Source: Microbacteriaceae bacterium PS02344
GTDB lineage: Bacteria > Actinomycetota > Actinomycetes > Actinomycetales > Microbacteriaceae
Assembly (NCBI GenBank): GCA_029959905.1
Contig: JASCNZ010000010.1
Location: 1-64,000 of the forward strand
Direction of reading: 5' to 3'
Length of the DNA stretch: 64,000 bases
Position numbers and translations under genes: made by a program. The notes under the pieces are model-generated. The model saw only the letters and a list, made by a program, of their open reading frames with translations, was not told the origin of the DNA and did not search any database. Below are positions 8,268 through 18,869 of the stretch, one piece after another (the stretch's first letter is position 1; each line of letters starts with the position of its first letter).

Positions 8268-8876
8268 GTGAACTGGGACCGACTGTTCGACGACCTGGAA
8301 GGTCAGCTGGCCGCCGAGTGGGAGGCCGAGCGTGCGGTACGCGACGCGGAGTCCGAACGTTTGCGCATCTCCCGTCTCTCGATGAGCGACCGACTCCGCG
8401 CGCTCAGCGGCGGTGACGCGCCCCTCGTATGCGATCTCGCCGACGGACGCCGGGTCTCGGGGGTCGTCCGCACCGTGGGAGCGGACTGGCTCGCGATCGA
8501 AGAATCGCGCGCGGCGCCGAGCCTCCCGGGATGCGTCCACCTGCTACCGCTGCATTCGGTGCACGGCGTCGGGACCGACCACGGTGCGATTCTCCGCAGC
8601 CTCGACGACGTGCCGTCGAGCACGGCATCGCTGCACGGCCGGGCGACGTTCGGGTTCGTTCTGCGGGACCTCGCTCGCCGTCGCGTGCCTGTGCACCTGT
8701 CGACGCGCGTCTCGGGAGAGATCCACGGGACGATCGACCGTGCCGGCGCCGACCACCTCGACGTCGCCGTCCACGATGCCGGGACTCCTCGCACGACGCG
8801 CGCGGTGCGCGAGTTCCGAGTGGTGCCATTCGCGGCCGTCGTCGGCGTGCGCGTGGTCGCGAATCAGATCCGGTGA
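8268..8876 (+). CDS. Conserved hypothetical protein
   Basis: A 202-residue soluble protein that I do not recognise. It has an acidic, Arg/Glu-rich N-terminal helix (about 1-45), then what looks like two beta-rich halves of similar plan: VCDLADGRRVSGVV near 53-66 and a second strand set from about 130. Each half contains a small-barrel-like pattern (G-x-V followed by LAIEE or LDVAV). This could be a duplicated SH3- or Sm-like barrel, but that is inference. The GTG start is supported by the -10 hexamer. Its last 13 bp overlap the convergent HTH gene. Confidence 0.6.
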   Translation: MNWDRLFDDLEGQLAAEWEAERAVRDAESERLRISRLSMSDRLRALSGGDAPLVCDLADGRRVSGVVRTVGADWLAIEESRAAPSLPGCVHLLPLHSVHGVGTDHGAILRSLDDVPSSTASLHGRATFGFVLRDLARRRVPVHLSTRVSGEIHGTIDRAGADHLDVAVHDAGTPRTTRAVREFRVVPFAAVVGVRVVANQIR

Positions 8877-9139
8877 CGCGGGATGCCCCAGACCTCGGGG
8901 AAGCTGGCTTCGTTCGACTGGCGCCACAGGGCCATGCGCCTCGAGACCTCGGTCTGCTCGGCCAGGTACTCCTCGAGGCTCGCCTGCTCGATGCGCCACC
9001 GCGGAGGGACTCCGACCTGGACCCCGCGCAGCTGTCCCTCGAGCACGAGAGCGATCGTCTCGTCGACGTCGAGACCAAGGAGCTCGGCGACCTGGGCGGG
9101 CGCGAGGAACCGCGCCTCGGCACGCGGCGAATCGGTCAT
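8864..9139 (-). CDS. Small helix-turn-helix DNA-binding protein (excisionase/BldC-like)
   Basis: A 91-residue protein with a winged MerR/excisionase-type helix-turn-helix: FLAPAQVAELLGLDVDETIA at 11-30 is the helix pair, followed by a short strand and PPRWRIEQASLEEYLAE (45-61), the classic wing and final helix. The tail (62-91) is charged and aromatic. It is likely a small regulator or nucleoid-type protein. The ATG at 9139 has GGAGG upstream. It is divergent from the SAF/MinD-like operon, which makes that operon a plausible target. An upstream extension in the same frame is not supported. Confidence 0.78.
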   Translation of the reverse strand: MTDSPRAEARFLAPAQVAELLGLDVDETIALVLEGQLRGVQVGVPPRWRIEQASLEEYLAEQTEVSRRMALWRQSNEASFPEVWGIPRHRI

Positions 9140-9239
9140 GGCCCCATTGTCCTCCGCCCTCGTCGGCTCCAGTCCGGTCCACGCCGACCTGTGGAGAACT
9201 TGCGCGCCGACCCGCGCCTCTCTGTGACGATGGGACGCC

Positions 9240-9860
9240 ATGAGCACTTCATCCCACCAGCGACGCGCCTTCCGCGGCGACGCACGCTTCTACGCCGGCA
9301 TCGCGCTGGTCGCCCTCTCGGTCGGCGGAGTCTGGACGCTCCTGTCGTCCGCCGATGGCACGCGACCCGCCCTGCAATCCACCCGCACCATCGTCCCCGG
9401 CGAATCGATCTCGGCTGACGACGTCGCCGTCGTCGAGGTCGACCTCGGAACGCTCGACGACGACTATCTTCAGCCGGACGAACTCGCCGAAGGAGCAGTG
9501 GCCGACAGGACGGTCGAGGCCGGTGAGTTGCTCCCCGCCGGAGCCATCGCGACTTCCGATGATCGTCGCTCGACCACGGTCGTCGTCGAGAGCAGCACCG
9601 GCCTCCCGAAGAGCATCGGCCCCGGCAGCACCGTCGAGGTATGGCAGGCGCCCGTGCTCGAGGACGGTCGCCGGCACGATGTCCCGCGACTCCTGCTCGG
9701 CGATGTCGTCGTGGGGTCGGTGGTCGTGCCCGAGGGCGTGCTCGCCGAGGAGACGGCGGAGGTCGAACTCGTGATCGAGCGGAGCGATGTGGCCGACGTG
9801 CTCGCCGCGATCACCGGCGGCGCCGCCCTGTCGGTCGTTCCCGTGGGCGCGGACCGATGA
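9240..9860 (+). CDS. SAF-domain (CpaB-like) membrane-anchored protein
   Basis: A 206-residue protein with a short basic N-terminus, one membrane segment (about 18-36) and an extracytoplasmic SAF domain (about 48-110; RTIVPGESISADDV is the usual opening). The rest is beta-rich. SAF proteins with this layout include CpaB/RcpC, which act in Flp/Tad pilus assembly. No other pilus gene lies nearby, so the role is open. It overlaps the next gene by ATGA, so the two are coupled. The neighbour resembles CpaE, a natural partner of CpaB. Confidence 0.78.
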   Translation: MSTSSHQRRAFRGDARFYAGIALVALSVGGVWTLLSSADGTRPALQSTRTIVPGESISADDVAVVEVDLGTLDDDYLQPDELAEGAVADRTVEAGELLPAGAIATSDDRRSTTVVVESSTGLPKSIGPGSTVEVWQAPVLEDGRRHDVPRLLLGDVVVGSVVVPEGVLAEETAEVELVIERSDVADVLAAITGGAALSVVPVGADR

Positions 9861-11095
9861 GTACGGTGATCGTCGCCCTTGACGGCGCTCGGAGTCGGAG
9901 CCTCGCGGCGGAACTCGAGACGGAGGGCCTGCGCGTCCTGCGCGCGACACGCGAGGCGGATCTGCCCGGTCTTCTCCCCGGATCCGACGCCATCGTCGTC
10001 CCCGCCACGCGAGACGTGCTCACCGCCGATCTCGTGGCCGCGTGCGATCACGCGGCGGTGCGCATCCTCGCGCTCGGCGGAGCGGACAGCCGCCTCCTCG
10101 CCCGATTCGGTCTCGTCGATCGCCTTCCCGACGACGCGGCCGGGTGGCAGGTCGCGGCGGCCATCCGCTCGAACGCGGCTCCCGCGCCGCGGCCCGACGG
10201 ACCCGCGCCGCGCGTCACCGCCGTCTGGGGTCCGCACGGCTCGCCGGGTCGATCCACGCTCGCCATCCTGCTGGCCATCGAGTTCACCCGGCTCGGGCGC
10301 CGCACCGCGCTCGTCGACGCGGACACGGTCGCACCCTCCCTCGCCCTGCTGCTCGGTCTCGGCGACGAGGCCGCCGGTCTGGCCGCCGCCTGCCGACGCG
10401 CCGAACTCGGCGGGCTCGACCCCGCGGAACTCACCCGTCTGTCCGCGTCGGTCGACAGCAGTGCCGGCACCCTCGACGTGCTCGCGGGCATCAATCGGCC
10501 GGCGCGATGGCCGGAGATCTCGGCCGATCGCATCACCACCTGCCTGCAGGTGTGCCGCACCTGGGCGGAGGAGACCGTCGTCGACGTGGCCGGCGAGGCC
10601 GATGCCGACGAGGAGGTGACGTACGACGTGTTCGGGCCGCGACGCCACGCGGCGACGACCGCGGTGCTGCGCGAGGCGGATGAGGTGATCGCCGTCGCGT
10701 CCGCCGACCCCCTGGGCATCAGTCGCTTCCTCCGGGAACAGGCGGAGGTGCGCAGGATCGCGGCTCCCACCCCGCTCACGGTGGTCGTCAACCAGGTGCG
10801 CCCGGGTCCGCTCGGCCTCGACGCCCGTGGGCAGATCCGACGAACGCTCGAACGGTTCGCCGGTGTCACCGAGGTGACGTTCCTCCCTCACGACCCGCGT
10901 GCCGCAGACGCCGCGCTGCTGCACAGTCGCCCCATGGCCGATCTCGTCCCCCGGTCACCCCTGGTCGCCGGCGCCCGTGAGCTGGCGGCGTCGATGGCTC
11001 CGCGCGACCCCTCGGTCAGTTCTGCCGATAGCTCGCGAGGAAGTTCCCGAGTCGCTCGACTGCTTCGCTCAACACGCGGGGTTCGGGGAGGGTGA
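9857..11095 (+). CDS. MinD/CpaE-like P-loop protein with altered Walker A
   Basis: A 412-residue protein: receiver-like N-terminal domain (about 1-105) and a SIMIBI-class ATPase domain (118-390). LVDADTVAPS at 152-161 matches the Walker A' strand of MinD/ParA, VDVAG is the Walker B-like strand, and VVVNQV the later nucleotide strand. The P-loop reads GPHGSPGRST (125-134): the family's catalytic lysine is replaced by Arg132 and the signature first lysine is absent. It may bind nucleotide poorly or act structurally. It is coupled to the SAF gene. Its last 80 bp overlap the 3' end of the convergent aminotransferase, giving a basic Ser/Arg tail. Confidence 0.8.
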   Translation: MSTVIVALDGARSRSLAAELETEGLRVLRATREADLPGLLPGSDAIVVPATRDVLTADLVAACDHAAVRILALGGADSRLLARFGLVDRLPDDAAGWQVAAAIRSNAAPAPRPDGPAPRVTAVWGPHGSPGRSTLAILLAIEFTRLGRRTALVDADTVAPSLALLLGLGDEAAGLAAACRRAELGGLDPAELTRLSASVDSSAGTLDVLAGINRPARWPEISADRITTCLQVCRTWAEETVVDVAGEADADEEVTYDVFGPRRHAATTAVLREADEVIAVASADPLGISRFLREQAEVRRIAAPTPLTVVVNQVRPGPLGLDARGQIRRTLERFAGVTEVTFLPHDPRAADAALLHSRPMADLVPRSPLVAGARELAASMAPRDPSVSSADSSRGSSRVARLLRSTRGVRGG

Positions 11096-12245
11096 CGACG
11101 CGCAGGTGGTCGGGGGTCGGCCAGTTGAAGCCCGTCCCCTGCACGAGCAGGATGTGCTCGGACACCAGCAGGTCGTAGACCAGCCGGGCGTCATCGCGGA
11201 TCTCGTGCACGTTCGGGTCGAGACGGGGGAACGCGTACAGCGCACCCTCCGGCTTCACGCACGACACACCCGGGATCGACTCCAGCCCCTGCCAGGCGAC
11301 GTCTCGCTGCTCGTGCAAACGTCCCGTCGGTGCGATCAGCGCATCGATCGACTGCACGCCCGAGAGCGCGGCCTGCACCGCGTGCTGCGAGGGCACGTTG
11401 GGGCACAGGCGCGTCGAGGCGAGCAGGTTGATGCCCTCGAGGAATCCCTTCGCGTGGTCCTGGGGTCCGGTGATCACGAGCCAACCCGAGCGGTAGCCCG
11501 CCACCCGATAGGTCTTGGAGAGGCCGTTGAAGGTGAGGCACAGCAGATCGGGCGCGAGGGTTGCTGTCGGGATGTGCACGGCGTCGTCGAACAGGATGCG
11601 GTCGTAGATCTCGTCGGAGAGCAGCAGGAGCTGGTGCTCCCGTGCGATGTCCACGAGCCCCTGCAGCACCTCGCGCGAGTAGACCACGCCGGTGGGGTTG
11701 TTCGGGTTGATGATGACCATCGCCTTCGTGCGGGGCGTGATCTTGGAGCGGATGTCCTCGAGGTCCGGCTGCCAGCCGTCGTCCTCGTCGCAGAGGTAGT
11801 GCACGGGCGTGCCGCCCGCGAGGCTCGTCATGGCCGTCCAGAGCGGGTAGTCGGGCGCGGGGATGAGCACCTCGTCACCCTCGTCGAGGAGAGCTTGCAT
11901 GGTCATGGTGATGAGCTCGGAGACGCCGTTGCCGAGGAAGACGTCCTCCGGGCCGAATCGCGGGAACCCCTCGATCTCCTCGTACCGGCTCACCACGGCC
12001 CGACGAGCCGAGACGATCCCCTTGCTGTCGCTGTATCCGTGCGCCGTCGGCAGGGCCGCCAGCATGTCGTGCACGATCTGATGCGGAGCCTCGAAGCCGA
12101 AGATGGCGGGGTTGCCGGTGTTGAGCTTGAGGACCCGATGACCCTCGGCCTCCAGCCGCGCCGCCTCGACGAGGGCGTTTCCGCGGATCTCGTACAGGAC
12201 GTTCTTGAGCTTCGACGACTGGTCGAAGTGGCGCGATGGTGTCAT
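11016..12245 (-). CDS. alaA: PLP-dependent aminotransferase, AlaA-like
   Basis: A 409-residue class I aminotransferase similar to glutamate-pyruvate transaminases (AlaA/AspC2 group). Visible PLP residues: Y133 region (APDYPLW), N180-PNNPTG (180-186), D211 and the Schiff-base lysine K244 in GLSKTYRVAGYRSGW, with a family arginine after it. Length is normal. It probably transfers the amino group between glutamate and pyruvate in alanine synthesis; the exact substrate is inferred. It lies downstream of secA but beyond the terminator hairpin and has its own -10 hexamer. A 3' overlap of 80 bp with the MinD-like gene is unusual. Confidence 0.9.
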   Translation of the reverse strand: MTPSRHFDQSSKLKNVLYEIRGNALVEAARLEAEGHRVLKLNTGNPAIFGFEAPHQIVHDMLAALPTAHGYSDSKGIVSARRAVVSRYEEIEGFPRFGPEDVFLGNGVSELITMTMQALLDEGDEVLIPAPDYPLWTAMTSLAGGTPVHYLCDEDDGWQPDLEDIRSKITPRTKAMVIINPNNPTGVVYSREVLQGLVDIAREHQLLLLSDEIYDRILFDDAVHIPTATLAPDLLCLTFNGLSKTYRVAGYRSGWLVITGPQDHAKGFLEGINLLASTRLCPNVPSQHAVQAALSGVQSIDALIAPTGRLHEQRDVAWQGLESIPGVSCVKPEGALYAFPRLDPNVHEIRDDARLVYDLLVSEHILLVQGTGFNWPTPDHLRVVTLPEPRVLSEAVERLGNFLASYRQN

Positions 12246-12251
12246 TGGGAA

Positions 12252-12257
12252 AGCCTA
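12252..12257 (-). promoter_or_regulatory. -10 element of alaA-like gene (leaderless)
   Basis: TAGGCT on the minus strand, 6 nt before the ATG at 12245. Confidence 0.5.
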
Positions 12258-12266
12258 CAGGGACGC

Positions 12267-12300
12267 CGAGAGGGCCAATCCGCACGGACTGGCCCTCTCG
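12267..12300 (-). terminator. secA terminator hairpin
   Basis: A perfect 11-bp inverted repeat (12267-12277 with 12290-12300) around a 12-nt loop, 11 nt after the secA stop. It separates secA from the aminotransferase. Confidence 0.7.
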
Positions 12301-12311
12301 ATACGCTGCGC

Positions 12312-15119
<2,808 letters not shown>

Positions 15120-15246
15120 GGATGTCATCTCCCTGTCAGTGGGTACAGAACCGAGCCGCGCAGGGCGCAGCCGGGCATACGGTGTCATGTTACCGGCCCG
15201 TGACCTCCACGTCGCCTGCACGGCGCTGCTCCGAAAGGTTTCCGCG

Positions 15247-15258
15247 TATGCATATGCT
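15247..15258 (+). promoter_or_regulatory. Candidate padR operator/-10
   Basis: TATGCATA (15247-15254) and GCATATGC (15250-15257) are overlapping palindromes, and TATGCT (15253-15258) is a possible -10. PadR proteins bind A/T-rich palindromes over their own promoters, so this is a plausible autoregulatory site. Confidence 0.35.
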
Positions 15259-15281
15259 GGGAAAGCACTTCAGGAGGTCGC

Positions 15282-15896
15282 ATGTCCGTTCGTCTCAGTC
15301 TGCTGGCGATCCTCGATCAGGGCCCGTGCTACGGCTACCAGCTCCGTCACGAGTTCGACCGGAGGACCGGTTCGATCTGGCCCCTCAACGTCGGTCAGAT
15401 CTACAACACGCTCGAACGCCTCGAACGCGACGGCTTCGTGCGCCGCGGGGAGACGGATGCCCACGGCCACGTGTACTGGAGGATCACCGATACCGGTTCC
15501 GCCGAGGTGGCTCGATGGCTCTCCTCCCCGGTGCGACGCACGACCGCGTCGCGCGACGAGGTCGCGATCAAGCTCACGATCGCCGCGACTCTGCCCGGGG
15601 TCGACGCCGACGCCGCGATCTCGGCGCAGCTCGTCGCGATCCGCGAGCACCTCGCCCTGCTGCGGTCGGACGCCCCCGTGACCGCGAGCCATGGCGAGGC
15701 GGAGTTGCTGGCGCGTTCGCTGGTACGGGACGCGGCCCTGTTCGACGCAGAGGCGGAGGAGCGCTGGCTCGAGCACCTGCGTCGACGGCTGGCCGAGCAT
15801 CCGGCGCACGCCCTCGCTCTCGGTCTCGCGACGGACCGGCCGAAGCGCGGACGCCCGGCGAAGCCCGCAGCGGCCCCCGCTCCCGCGGTCGCGTGA
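15282..15896 (+). CDS. PadR-family transcriptional regulator
   Basis: A 204-residue regulator. The N-terminal winged helix is typical of PadR: LSLLAILDQGPCYGYQL (5-21), then WPLNVGQIYNTLERLERDG with the recognition helix and the wing. The C-terminal half is a Vir-type helical dimerisation domain, ending in a proline/alanine/lysine tail. PadR proteins repress stress or transport genes and are released by small ligands or phenolics; the target here is unknown. It has a good AGGAGG ribosome site and a palindrome over the likely promoter. The coiled-coil gene 67 bp downstream has its own -10 element. Confidence 0.9.
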   Translation: MSVRLSLLAILDQGPCYGYQLRHEFDRRTGSIWPLNVGQIYNTLERLERDGFVRRGETDAHGHVYWRITDTGSAEVARWLSSPVRRTTASRDEVAIKLTIAATLPGVDADAAISAQLVAIREHLALLRSDAPVTASHGEAELLARSLVRDAALFDAEAEERWLEHLRRRLAEHPAHALALGLATDRPKRGRPAKPAAAPAPAVA

Positions 15897-15951
15897 CGAT
15901 CCGCGCGTTCGCCCGGAGCGGATGCACAGGCACCCCGCCCTTCACGGAAAG

Positions 15952-15957
15952 TAGGAT
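15952..15957 (+). promoter_or_regulatory. -10 element of coiled-coil gene (leaderless)
   Basis: TAGGAT, 6 nt before the ATG at 15964, in the gap after padR. Confidence 0.5.
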
Positions 15958-15963
15958 CAGCAC

Positions 15964-17301
15964 ATGGCAGGTTTCTGGGGCAGACGCAAGCGCGAAGAGG
16001 AAGCCCTCGCGGAGCAGGACGCAGATCTCGCACGACAGGCGGAGCAGGCGCTCGTCGCGGCCGACGAGCGCATCCGCACGACGTCGGACGAGCTGGCGTT
16101 CGCCGAGGCCGAGCTGGGCGGCTCGCTGACCGCTGATCTCAAGAAGGCTCTCGACGCCGTGCGCACGCACTTGCGCGAGGCGTTCCAGCTGCACCAGCTC
16201 AACCACGATGAGATCCCCGACACCGCCGAGGAGCTGCGCACCCGCAATGCGCGCATCGTGCAGCTCTGCGACTGGGCGCAGGATCTGCTCGACGAGAAGA
16301 CCGGCGTGCTCGCGGAGTCGATCGCGAAGGTGCGGCGTGCCCCCGAGATCGTCGCGAAGGTCAGGGCGGACGCCGCGTCGCTGCAGGAGCGGATCCCCGC
16401 GACGACCGCCACGATCGAGCGCTTGTCCGCCCGTTACTCCCCCTCCGCGATGACGCAGATCACCGCGAGCGCGCGGGAGGCGGAGCAGCTGATCGCATTC
16501 GCGACGCACGGCGCGTCTGTGTCGGAGCGACGCCGGGCCGCTCGGCAGAACGAGGAGGCCAATCTCGCCCTCGAGACGGCCACAGAGGCGACCCGCCGCG
16601 CGGCGAACCTGCTCGACGCGGTCGAGGACTTCGAGATCGAGGCTCTGCGGGCCGAGTCGACGCTCGCCGAGGTCGTCGCCGACTCGCGGAGCGACCTGAT
16701 CGCCGCTCGCACGGCTCCTCCCGCCCCGGCGGTTGCGGAAGCCGTCACCGCCCTGCAGGATGCGCTGAGCTCGCTGACGCCGTCCGGTGAGCCCAACGAC
16801 CCTTTCGCCGAGCTCTCCCGCCTGCGTGCGGCGAACACCGCGCTCGACGACGCGATCGCCAAGGCCCGCCATCGTGCAGAGAATCCGCTTCCCTCGCTCG
16901 CGCAGGTGCAGCACGCGCTCGACGACGCCGACCGTCAGCTCGGTGTGGCCCGTGGTCTCATCGCCGGTCATCGCGGCTGGATCGGCGCCGACGCGCGTAC
17001 CCGTCTCGCGGAGGCCGAGCGCCTGCGCGTCGATGTGAGCGATCTCCTCCCCGCCGAGGACACGCGGGAACAGGCGCTCCTGGGTGCCCGCCGCGTCGCG
17101 CATCTGGCCTCAGAGGCTCTTCAGCTCGCGCAGCGCGACATCGACTCCGCACGACCGCAGAACCAGGGCTGGGGCGGCGACGGCGGATGGGGCGGCGGCG
17201 GATGGGGCGGCGGCGGCCGTCGTGGCGGAGGCGGCGACGTTGCGTCGGGCATCCTCGGCGGCCTGGTCATCGGCAGCATCCTCGACGGCATCTTCGATTG
17301 A
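15964..17301 (+). CDS. Coiled-coil protein with glycine-rich tail, unknown function
   Basis: A 445-residue protein, mostly helical with long Ala/Glu/Arg heptad stretches from about 5 to 385. It ends in a Gly/Trp-rich segment (about 388-425, repeated GWGGGG units) and a hydrophobic Gly-rich helix (about 427-445). The C-terminal part resembles the tail of actinobacterial TPM-domain membrane proteins, but no TPM domain or signal peptide is present at the N-terminus. It may be a scaffold peripheral to the membrane; that is inference. It is a single gene with its own predicted promoter and terminator. Confidence 0.7.
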   Translation: MAGFWGRRKREEEALAEQDADLARQAEQALVAADERIRTTSDELAFAEAELGGSLTADLKKALDAVRTHLREAFQLHQLNHDEIPDTAEELRTRNARIVQLCDWAQDLLDEKTGVLAESIAKVRRAPEIVAKVRADAASLQERIPATTATIERLSARYSPSAMTQITASAREAEQLIAFATHGASVSERRRAARQNEEANLALETATEATRRAANLLDAVEDFEIEALRAESTLAEVVADSRSDLIAARTAPPAPAVAEAVTALQDALSSLTPSGEPNDPFAELSRLRAANTALDDAIAKARHRAENPLPSLAQVQHALDDADRQLGVARGLIAGHRGWIGADARTRLAEAERLRVDVSDLLPAEDTREQALLGARRVAHLASEALQLAQRDIDSARPQNQGWGGDGGWGGGGWGGGGRRGGGGDVASGILGGLVIGSILDGIFD

Positions 17302-17309
17302 TACGTACC

Positions 17310-17345
17310 ACGACGGCCCGACCCCCTGAGGGGCCGGGCCGTCGT
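17310..17345. terminator. Bidirectional terminator hairpin
   Basis: A near-perfect inverted repeat with an 11-bp outer stem (ACGACGGCCCG with its complement), extended by an inner CCCC/GGGG pairing. It lies between the coiled-coil gene and the convergent hpf and can serve both. Confidence 0.8.
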
Positions 17346-17353
17346 CGCATGTG

Positions 17354-18010
17354 TCAGGAGGCCAGCGCCTCTGCGGGCGGAGCCGCGGTGTCGAGCGCGA
17401 TGACTCCGTAGTCCCAGCCCTTACGCCGGTAGACCACGCTCGGGTGATCGGTGCGAGCGTCGACGAAGAGGAAGAAGTCGTGGCCGACCAGCTCCATGCG
17501 GTCGACGGCCTCTTCGACGGTCATCCACTCCGCCTCGAAGCTCTTCGTGCGGATGACGACGGGCGAGTACTCCTCGTCCTCCTCGTTCTGCACCGGAATG
17601 CTCCCCGTGGCGACCGCTTGCAGCACCTCGACGGAGGCGGGCTGCACGTCGATGCCTTCCAGAGAGCCACTGCCCTTCTCGAAGTGCGGTCCGCGCGGAT
17701 GCTGCCGGCCATCGACCCGCTTCTCCTTCGCGCGTCGAAGCTGCTCCGCCATCTTGTCGACCGCGAGGTCGAACGCGACGAACTTGTCGCCATCGGTCGC
17801 CTCAGCGCGCACGACGGGGCCCTTGCCGATGAGCGTCAGCTCGACTGTCTCCTCGGGGACCTGCCCGTTCCGGTACACGCGGTGGGTGACCTTCACGTCG
17901 AGACGTTGTGCTCGAGCGGCGAACGTCTCGATCTTGGCGATCTTCTCCTCGACAACGGTTCGGAAGCGATCGGTGATACCCACTCCGACGCCGACGATGC
18001 TCGTTTCCAT
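17354..18010 (-). CDS. hpf: Long ribosome hibernation promoting factor
   Basis: A 218-residue long-form HPF. The N-terminal S30AE domain (about 1-100) binds in the 30S decoding region. An acidic linker follows, then the C-terminal dimerisation domain (about 160-215; VVIRTKSFEAEWMTVEEAV and HDFFLFVDA) that joins two 70S ribosomes into a 100S dimer in resting cells. The ATG has an AAGGAGG site. TAGCGT at 18078-18073 on the minus strand could be its -10. Together with comF and secA it keeps the order seen in M. tuberculosis. Confidence 0.94.
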   Translation of the reverse strand: METSIVGVGVGITDRFRTVVEEKIAKIETFAARAQRLDVKVTHRVYRNGQVPEETVELTLIGKGPVVRAEATDGDKFVAFDLAVDKMAEQLRRAKEKRVDGRQHPRGPHFEKGSGSLEGIDVQPASVEVLQAVATGSIPVQNEEDEEYSPVVIRTKSFEAEWMTVEEAVDRMELVGHDFFLFVDARTDHPSVVYRRKGWDYGVIALDTAAPPAEALAS

Positions 18011-18118
18011 TGCTGCCTCCTTGTCCCGGTCCTCCCGGCCAAGGGCGGACCGTGGTCGCCTTGTGACCCCCCACGCTAGTCCGGTTGCCGGTGGATGTCA
18101 CGGTCGGCTTCCTCCGCG

Positions 18119-18775
18119 TCACAGGTGAGTCGCCGCAGAGTCCGCCGGGAATCGAACTGTTCTCGGCGTGGCGGCGAGCGCGATCACCCCGACGACCTCG
18201 ACTCCCGCCTCCCGCAGCACACGACAGCCCTCATCGAGCGTCGCCCCCGTCGTGACGACGTCGTCCATCAGGAGCACTCTTGCGGCTCGCGCGGGCCGTG
18301 CGACCATGCTGCCTCGCACGTTGCGAGCGCGCTCTTCGACGCCGGCGCCGCGCTGGTCGCGGTGCCTCCCGACGTGGCGGAGCATGCGCAGGGGCGAGGC
18401 ACCGGCGGCGCGCAGCAGGAGCTCGGGCACACGGTACCCGCGGGTGCGGAACGCCGCTCGCGACGTCGGGATCGGCACGATGCCGTCGAGGCCCGCGACA
18501 TCGATCACGGCCGAGAGCGCGAGACCCAGGGGCGCGGCGAGCCGGGTCTGCCCGCTCCCCTTGAGCGCTCGGACGCAGCGCGCGGTCACGCCGGTGAACT
18601 CCAACGCCGCGCGCACGCTCTGGCCTGCGGGCGTCCGCACGGTGAGCGGCGCCGCCCGCAGAGCGCGACGGCACGAGGGGCACAGCGCCGCCCCGATGCG
18701 GTCGCACCCGGTGCAGGCGGCGGCGAGCACGAAGGCGAGGATCTCGTCGAGCATGTCGGTCGGTCGCGGGGTCAT
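18119..18775 (-). CDS. comF: ComF-family phosphoribosyltransferase-like protein
   Basis: A 218-residue ComF homologue. An N-terminal zinc finger has C21, C24, C32 and C35. The phosphoribosyltransferase fold carries the PRPP loop LLMDDVVTTGAT (168-179). ComF proteins help DNA uptake in competent bacteria, probably acting on single-stranded DNA, but the reaction is unproven. The ATG at 18775 with AGGA upstream is preferred to a longer frame. The gene lies 94 bp downstream of lpqB on the same strand and may be co-transcribed. Confidence 0.87.
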   Translation of the reverse strand: MTPRPTDMLDEILAFVLAAACTGCDRIGAALCPSCRRALRAAPLTVRTPAGQSVRAALEFTGVTARCVRALKGSGQTRLAAPLGLALSAVIDVAGLDGIVPIPTSRAAFRTRGYRVPELLLRAAGASPLRMLRHVGRHRDQRGAGVEERARNVRGSMVARPARAARVLLMDDVVTTGATLDEGCRVLREAGVEVVGVIALAATPRTVRFPADSAATHL

Positions 18776-18869
18776 CCCGTCATCCTGCGCCGGGACGACA
18801 CCCCGTCCTCCCCCGGAGACCCGCAGCGCTTGACGAGCCGTCGATGGCTCACCCGTGGAGGACGAGTGA

